DNA from: Acanthamoeba sp. SK_2022b
Taxonomy: Eukaryota > Discosea > Longamoebia > Acanthamoebidae
Assembly (NCBI GenBank): GCA_027943245.1
Contig: JANDJZ010000011.1
Location: 186,001 to 250,000, forward strand
DNA: 64,000 bases
Direction of reading: 5' to 3'
The notes beneath the pieces are model-generated. The model was not told where the DNA came from, made no database searches, and saw only the letters and a list, made by a program, of their open reading frames with translations. The translations under genes were made by a program, and so were the position numbers. Of this stretch, positions 59,301 through 64,000 are shown piece after piece (position 1 is the stretch's first letter; each line of letters starts with the position of its first letter).

Positions 59301-62300
59301 GACTGCAAGTCGCCGGGTTACTCGCCGTCCAATATTTCACAGTTTAACAACTACCTCCCAACCGACTCGGCGCGCGACTGGCTCTACTTCGCGGCCAACC
59401 TGCGCGGCGGGGCCAAGGAAGATGTCAATGTGCTCTACTCGCTGCAGCCCATGGACGACAGCCACCGTGAGGGCATCACCCCAGTCGTAGATGGCGGCCG
59501 CTTCACCTACTGGAATCCCAGCCTCGGTCCCAACGCCTTCTCCGACGTCGACAACCCGGTTTCCACCGTGCTCGCCATGCGTACCGACCTTGAGGTCACT
59601 AACGCCGTCTTCCCGACGTCGCTGTCGACCTTCAACGCCACGGTCATCCAGCTGCTCGACCTGTCTGACCCGGACGAGATCGACCGTTCATGGACCTCGT
59701 CAGTCTACTACAACAGCCACGGCTTTGGTGACGCGCAGGTGTCCGTGTACGTGGGCGGCTACAAGGGCACAGAGGCAATTGTTAGCCCGGGAGGCACCAC
59801 CTACGTGAAGGTGACCTTTGCAAACAACGCCGGCTTTAACTGGAACCTGCTGGTCGGAGCCATCGACTTTGTGTATGAGGGCTCAGCGCCCATCAGCGCC
59901 AACGATCTGCTCTACCGCTACAAACACGCCATTCAAGCGCCCATCTCCTTCAACTTCATGGACGTCACGGTCTGTCCCTACTCTCTACCCACGTTTAGCT
60001 TGGACTGGACCACATTGCGTTAACTCACCAAGGGTATGCCCAGATCCCAGCCGAGTACCGGCCGTACATCAGCATCAAGCCATCCAAACACAACATCGAT
60101 ACGGCTCCCTTGCAGGTTCGTTTGGAGAAGCACCACCACCCCTTCCTCATCTTACCGTGTGTATGCCTCTACGGACGTGACTGAACGGTTTTGTACTCCG
60201 CACACCACAGTTTGATTTCCAGTCAATCAACGTGGCCACCATTCGCGATGGGTTCAAAGGCGACTACTACTACCAGCTCACCGTGGCCAACAACATTCCA
60301 GATAGTCTGAGAGGCAAGCTCATCGCTCTCAATGTGACCCTCAAACCGCAGTTTTTCGACAGGCTGCCTGGCCCCACCGATCCCACCGTACGGGCCGTCT
60401 TATCTCCCACCCCGCGCTCTATCTCATGCTGACAACGCAACGCAACGCAACAGCGCATCCACAACTACCAGCTGTCGGTTCCCTCGATCATGTTCGGCGT
60501 CCCGCTGGCCGCAGCGTCCCAGTGGCCTGACCAAGTCTTTTGGACTAGCGGATTTGCGCACAACCTGCAGTTCACCCACACGATCAACTCCGACTTCAAG
60601 GTCAAGGGAGTGTACTCGGTCAACGCTTCCGACGTCAACGAGCTGGCCCTCGTGGCCTCTGAACAAGACAACCGGGAGCAGGCTCTCGAAGACTTCTGGC
60701 AGGGCCTTAAGGTCAAGGGCCTCACCTCGGTTCCCTTCAGCATCTCCAACGCCGGCTCCCAAACAGTTGTACAGCTCCCATTCCTATTTACGCAGTGCGT
60801 CCTATGTGACGCGAGTTCTGAAAGACTGGCTTGCGCAGGTGACCTATCGCTTGACCGTGCTGGGCTCCAAGTTCCCGTTCCCACGCACAGCCGGTCCTGA
60901 TCTGGCACAGGTCTACCTGCTTGTGCGCACGCTGGCGCCTCAGCTGCCCTACGGCTGGAATGCCGCTTCCTACGGCGCGGTTGCCACTTTCCAGGATGAG
61001 GTCGGCAAGCAGAAGCAGGCCAAGGCGACCAACACTCTGTACGTGCGCGCCTCCGGTCCCTGGATCGACATCTCTTACAACGGCAGCGTCGTCACGCCCG
61101 AGGGCATCGTAGTCTACAACCAACAACTCTACCAGTCCAACAGCGGCGTCGCTAAGGTGCGCGTCGCGATCAAGCCACGCAATCAACACTATTTACTAAT
61201 CACATACATACGGCAGGTGGACGTGACAGCAACCAACAGTGGAAGCGACGTGGCATTTGATACGGATATAGTCCTGCTTCTGCCCACGAAGACGTACCTC
61301 GTGCAGGACAGTCTCGAATACGACGCCACGGTCACGCCAGACTCGACCGTCGTCTCGGGCGGGTCGCGCGTGATCATTCGCACTGGCACCACTCTGGCGC
61401 CTGGCGAGTTCTTCACCGTGGGCGTGAGCATCCGCTTCGAGGGCGCACCGGCGCGCCTTTCCAACAAGCGGGCCACGTCGAGCAACCGCACGGTGATTTC
61501 CAACTCGGGCGCCAATCTGGCCCTCACGGCCGACACGGACGCGGCTAAGTTCTCTGCGCTCGAGTACAACCCGTACCAGATCGGCCTTACAGTGGACGCC
61601 TCCTATGGCGCCACGCTGAGCGGAACCGAGCAGGGTGGCCTTGCCAAGTTGAACGTGAGCTACAGCGGAGTAGTTCTTCCCGTGGAGTATGTATGGTACC
61701 GCCGTAATACCAGCGAGGAGTCGGCACCTTTTGCCGAGTTTGCTCGCACCAACTCCACGGTCCTGGCCAATGACATCGATGGCCTCTATCCTGTTGGTAA
61801 AAATGCCCTCCCTTGCTCTCCCCGGTGCGCGCGCGGTGTACTGATGGCCGATCGGCACCAATAGAGTATAAGGTGGCGATCGTCTACACTGCCGCTACGG
61901 GAGACCAGGCTGTTACGCAAACGAATGTCGTTCAGTTTGATGACAGCGACGACCATGGCGCCCTGTTCTGGTTCCTCGTCGTAGGTCTTCCGCTGATCTG
62001 CACCTGCCTAGCCCTCACCGCCCTCGCCCTCCTCATCTTGGCCGCTGCCATCATTCGCCGTGCGTTGACCCCACTCTCCCAACAACACGAACTCTCGTTT
62101 GACTGACGGGTGTATATGGTGGGACCGGCAGGGCACCGCAATCGGGAGCATCTGAATGGTTACGATGCTGAAGCCACTCGCGATGCCGACGTTTCGGTGG
62201 ACGCCGCGACTGCCGGTGCTGGCGGGGCGGCAGCCAAGGCGCCCCGCAGGAGCTTCTTCGGGCTAGGTCCGGTCATTGTGCCTGACTCCGATTCTCACAC

Positions 62301-62634
62301 TCCCTCCAAGGGGCGCTGGGTAGTCGACATGGACTATCTCTTCACCGGTACTGCCCGTCAACAGTCACTTCGCATGTGTCGAGGTTGTGGTACCGCTTCC
62401 TCCATTAGCTGACCTCTTACCCTCCAACTCTTAGGTGCGCGGAGGGTTGTGGTAAAGGACGGCAATCCAACGTCCAACAAGCCGCCAGAGGATTGGGTCA
62501 ATCCAGACGACAACAGTGCTGACGAAATGGACGACCTCTCCGGCGGCCGAGCTGCTGGTGGAGCTTCAGGGGACACGGACGGCAGACGTCAGCCCAAACC
62601 TGGCTTCCTTCGCCGCATCTTCCGGTGCTTCTGA
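53338..62634 (+). CDS. Giant type I membrane protein of unknown function
   Basis: I do not recognise this protein. The ATG at 53338 encodes a clear signal peptide, MSRLIVVLVAAALLASTAFA. Near the other end is one transmembrane helix, ALFWFLVVGLPLICTCLALT with ALALLILAAAII (about 61960-62050), then a cytoplasmic tail of about 190 residues with KAPRRSFFGLGPVI, DYLFTGTARQ and the ending GFLRRIFRCF. In between are over 2,000 extracellular residues on many exons, with numerous N-x-S/T glycosylation sites. An early region (FPRFGALIVPDIYAGADATI, then QAYLDQGGLVFSSGKGALLL) recalls the Rossmann-like fold of glutamine-amidotransferase-type domains. Later regions (VTATNSGSDVAFDTDIVLLL; KATNTLYVRASGPWIDISYN) look like immunoglobulin-type beta domains of the DUF11 kind. 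Both comparisons are inference. A role in adhesion, cell-surface recognition or wall contact is possible. Exon joints at 55260-55440, 58360-58440 and 60010-60210 are approximate. Confidence 0.75.
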
Positions 62635-62723
62635 TGGGCCCAAACTCATTATTGACTTTGTGCCTGTTGGGGCTAGTGTCTGTATTGTAGAACTGCTGGA
62701 ATGCAGCCTTCGCGCAAACACGT
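62635..62723. terminator. Convergent 3' ends
   Basis: Only 89 bases separate two convergent stops. No AATAAA is seen on either strand, so 3' UTRs probably overlap the neighbouring gene. Confidence 0.4.
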
Positions 62724-64000
62724 TTATTGGCTCAAGTCCTTGGTCGCCTTCTTGCGTTTCTTGCTGCTGAGCGGGCTGCCGTGGAATAGGAAATCCGAGA
62801 AGAACGCCATGTTGGGGGTGCGTCTCCTCTTGCCGGGTACTGCAGTCTCCCAGTACAGCGGCCGTTCTTCATCGCCGTTGTCCTCGACCTGTTTGTGTGC
62901 TTCATCCTCTTCTTTTCCTCCTTCGCTGTTCTTTTGCCCAGTATGTTTCCTGTCCTTCACTCGACCAGTTCCCTTCTCTTTCGTCTCGTTGTCGTCCTCT
63001 CTCTTCTCCACCTTCTTGGTTCTCCTGTTAGCGGCCTTGGCGTTCGTCACCTTGGTGGTGGTGGTCGAGTTCTTAGTGGCGGCCTTCTTCTTCGCCTCGC
63101 GTGCCGTACCGCGCACCTCACCGTTGCCGAGGATGACAAAGTCGTCCGACAGGAGTATGGGCGCGCTCCGCCGCCGCTTCCCCTTCTCCACCGGCTCGTC
63201 CCAGTACAGTGGCTTCGCTAGCTTCTCCTCCTCTTCCTCCTCTTGTTCCGGGTCCTCCGGGTTCTTGTCCACCGCCTCTCCGCCATTGCTCCTCGTGTCC
63301 TTCCGCTTCCGCTTGCCCGTCGCCTTGACCACCTTCACTTCCGCGTTCTCGCCTCCTTCCTCTCTCTGGCCCCCGCGAGTCCGCTTGGCCAGTCGCGGTG
63401 ACTTGCGCGCGCTCGAGTTGGCCTCGCGCTCAGCAGGCTTCTCCTTCCGTCGAGAACTCTTACGCACGTCCTTGGTCTCGACGCACTTCTTAACCTTGCC
63501 TCCCTTCTTCGCAGTGGTCGTCTTGTTCTCTTTGACTTTGATGCCCTTCGTCGTCTTCGTCTTCTTTGTAGTGCCCATTTCTTCCTCCTTCTCATCGTCT
63601 TCATCATCCTTCTTCGTTCGCTTGGCATTCTTTTCCTGCTTCCCGCTCTTCTTGCTCGTTGTGGGTGGCTCCTTGGCCTTACGCTTCTTCCCCGCCTTGC
63701 GGTTCGCTTCGGGCTCGTCGGCGACACTCGCCGTGGTCGTGGCCGTGGTCGTGGTCGTGGTCTCGTCGTCGCTGCTGCTCGCGCGCCGAGGCCCTCTGCC
63801 GGTGCCCTTCACCAGCCTGGGCCGCCCTATCCCACGACCTTTAGGTCTTCCCGGCCGTCGTGTCTGCCACTCCGCCATCTTCTCTTCTTCTTCGTCATTT
63901 TCAACTGTCTCCTCCTTCTCTCCTTTCTCCTGCTTCTCTGCTGTCTTGCCCTCATCGATACCGTCCTCCTCCTTCCCCTTCTCTTCCGCACTCAAGGGAG
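62724..64000 (-). CDS. Basic AT-hook protein (5' end outside window)
   Basis: A highly charged, probably nuclear protein. The frame is open from the right edge to a stop at 62724, and the first possible start codon in the frame near the edge is TTG, not ATG. The true start therefore lies outside the window, or less likely at the internal MAEWQTRRPGR. RRPGRPKGRGIGRPRL (about 63830-63880) contains two AT-hook-like GRP cores for the DNA minor groove. Most of the rest is Lys/Glu/Thr-rich and disordered, with KSPRLAKRTRGG-type basic patches. Two copies of a short motif stand out, PLYW-x5-7-GKRRR followed by a hydrophobic SDF: one at about 63130-63215, the other at about 62785-62865 near the C-terminus. 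The end is KKRKKATKDLSQ. No catalytic domain is seen. It is intronless within the window. Confidence 0.7.
   Translation of the reverse strand, partial: PLSAEEKGKEEDGIDEGKTAEKQEKGEKEETVENDEEEEKMAEWQTRRPGRPKGRGIGRPRLVKGTGRGPRRASSSDDETTTTTTATTTASVADEPEANRKAGKKRKAKEPPTTSKKSGKQEKNAKRTKKDDEDDEKEEEMGTTKKTKTTKGIKVKENKTTTAKKGGKVKKCVETKDVRKSSRRKEKPAEREANSSARKSPRLAKRTRGGQREEGGENAEVKVVKATGKRKRKDTRSNGGEAVDKNPEDPEQEEEEEEKLAKPLYWDEPVEKGKRRRSAPILLSDDFVILGNGEVRGTAREAKKKAATKNSTTTTKVTNAKAANRRTKKVEKREDDNETKEKGTGRVKDRKHTGQKNSEGGKEEDEAHKQVEDNGDEERPLYWETAVPGKRRRTPNMAFFSDFLFHGSPLSSKKRKKATKDLSQ

Noticed and set aside
63860..63995. Window-edge start codon of the AT-hook protein at 63995
   Set aside because: The triplet is TTG on the coding strand, so the gene most likely begins beyond the window.

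Overview
The window reads as nuclear DNA of a free-living amoebozoan, most like Acanthamoeba. This is an inference from gene content and style, with no database search behind it. The DNA is GC-rich and gene-dense. Genes sit on both strands with short spacers (about 90 to 650 bases) and are cut by many short GT-AG introns of roughly 40 to 120 bases. The mix of genes also fits: a multi-pass hybrid histidine kinase, a GH5 cellulase, a neutral sphingomyelinase, a very large chorein protein and a minor-spliceosome protein.

Layout. 1-5.3 kb: a sphingomyelinase-like phosphodiesterase (cut by the left edge) and an ABCB-type half transporter, both on the minus strand. 5.5-9.1 kb: a RecQ helicase on the plus strand, with a U6 snRNA gene inside one of its introns. 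9.2-9.75 kb: a small, probably mitochondrial protein (minus). 9.9-15.5 kb: a Ras guanine-nucleotide exchange factor (plus). 15.6-17.5 kb: an intronless coiled-coil protein with a tryptophan about every 21 residues (minus). 18.1-32.2 kb: a giant VPS13B-like lipid-transfer protein (plus). 32.9-35.4 kb: a hybrid histidine kinase (plus). 35.6-37.0 kb: a GH5 cellulase (minus). 37.5-39.6 kb: an unknown membrane protein (minus). 39.8-41.3 kb: a pseudo-receiver/zinc-finger/Nudix protein (plus). 41.5-43.3 kb: fumarylacetoacetase (minus), divergent from the U11/U12 snRNP 35K protein gene (43.4-44.6 kb, plus). 44.8-47.2 kb: an F-box/WD40 protein (minus). 47.6-48.2 kb: TMEM234 (minus). 48.35 kb: an intronless tRNA-Ile(UAU) gene. 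48.6-49.9 kb: an F-box protein (plus). 50.1-52.9 kb: a kinesin-6 (plus). 53.3-62.6 kb: a giant type I membrane protein of unknown function (plus). 62.7 kb to the right edge: a basic AT-hook protein (minus).

The genes do not form one pathway; this is an ordinary amoeba chromosome segment. Themes do recur. RNA processing is represented by U6 snRNA, U11/U12-35K and tRNA-Ile. Membrane and lipid handling is represented by the sphingomyelinase, ABC transporter, VPS13B-like protein and TMEM234. Signalling is represented by the histidine kinase, RasGEF and two F-box proteins. The most notable points are the U6 gene nested in the RecQ intron, the Trp-periodic coiled coil, introns that repeatedly cut catalytic glycine motifs, sense-strand poly(C) tracts in introns, and the unassigned giant surface protein. 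Exon boundaries were read by eye from splice signals and protein continuity, so gene ends are firmer than many internal junctions.
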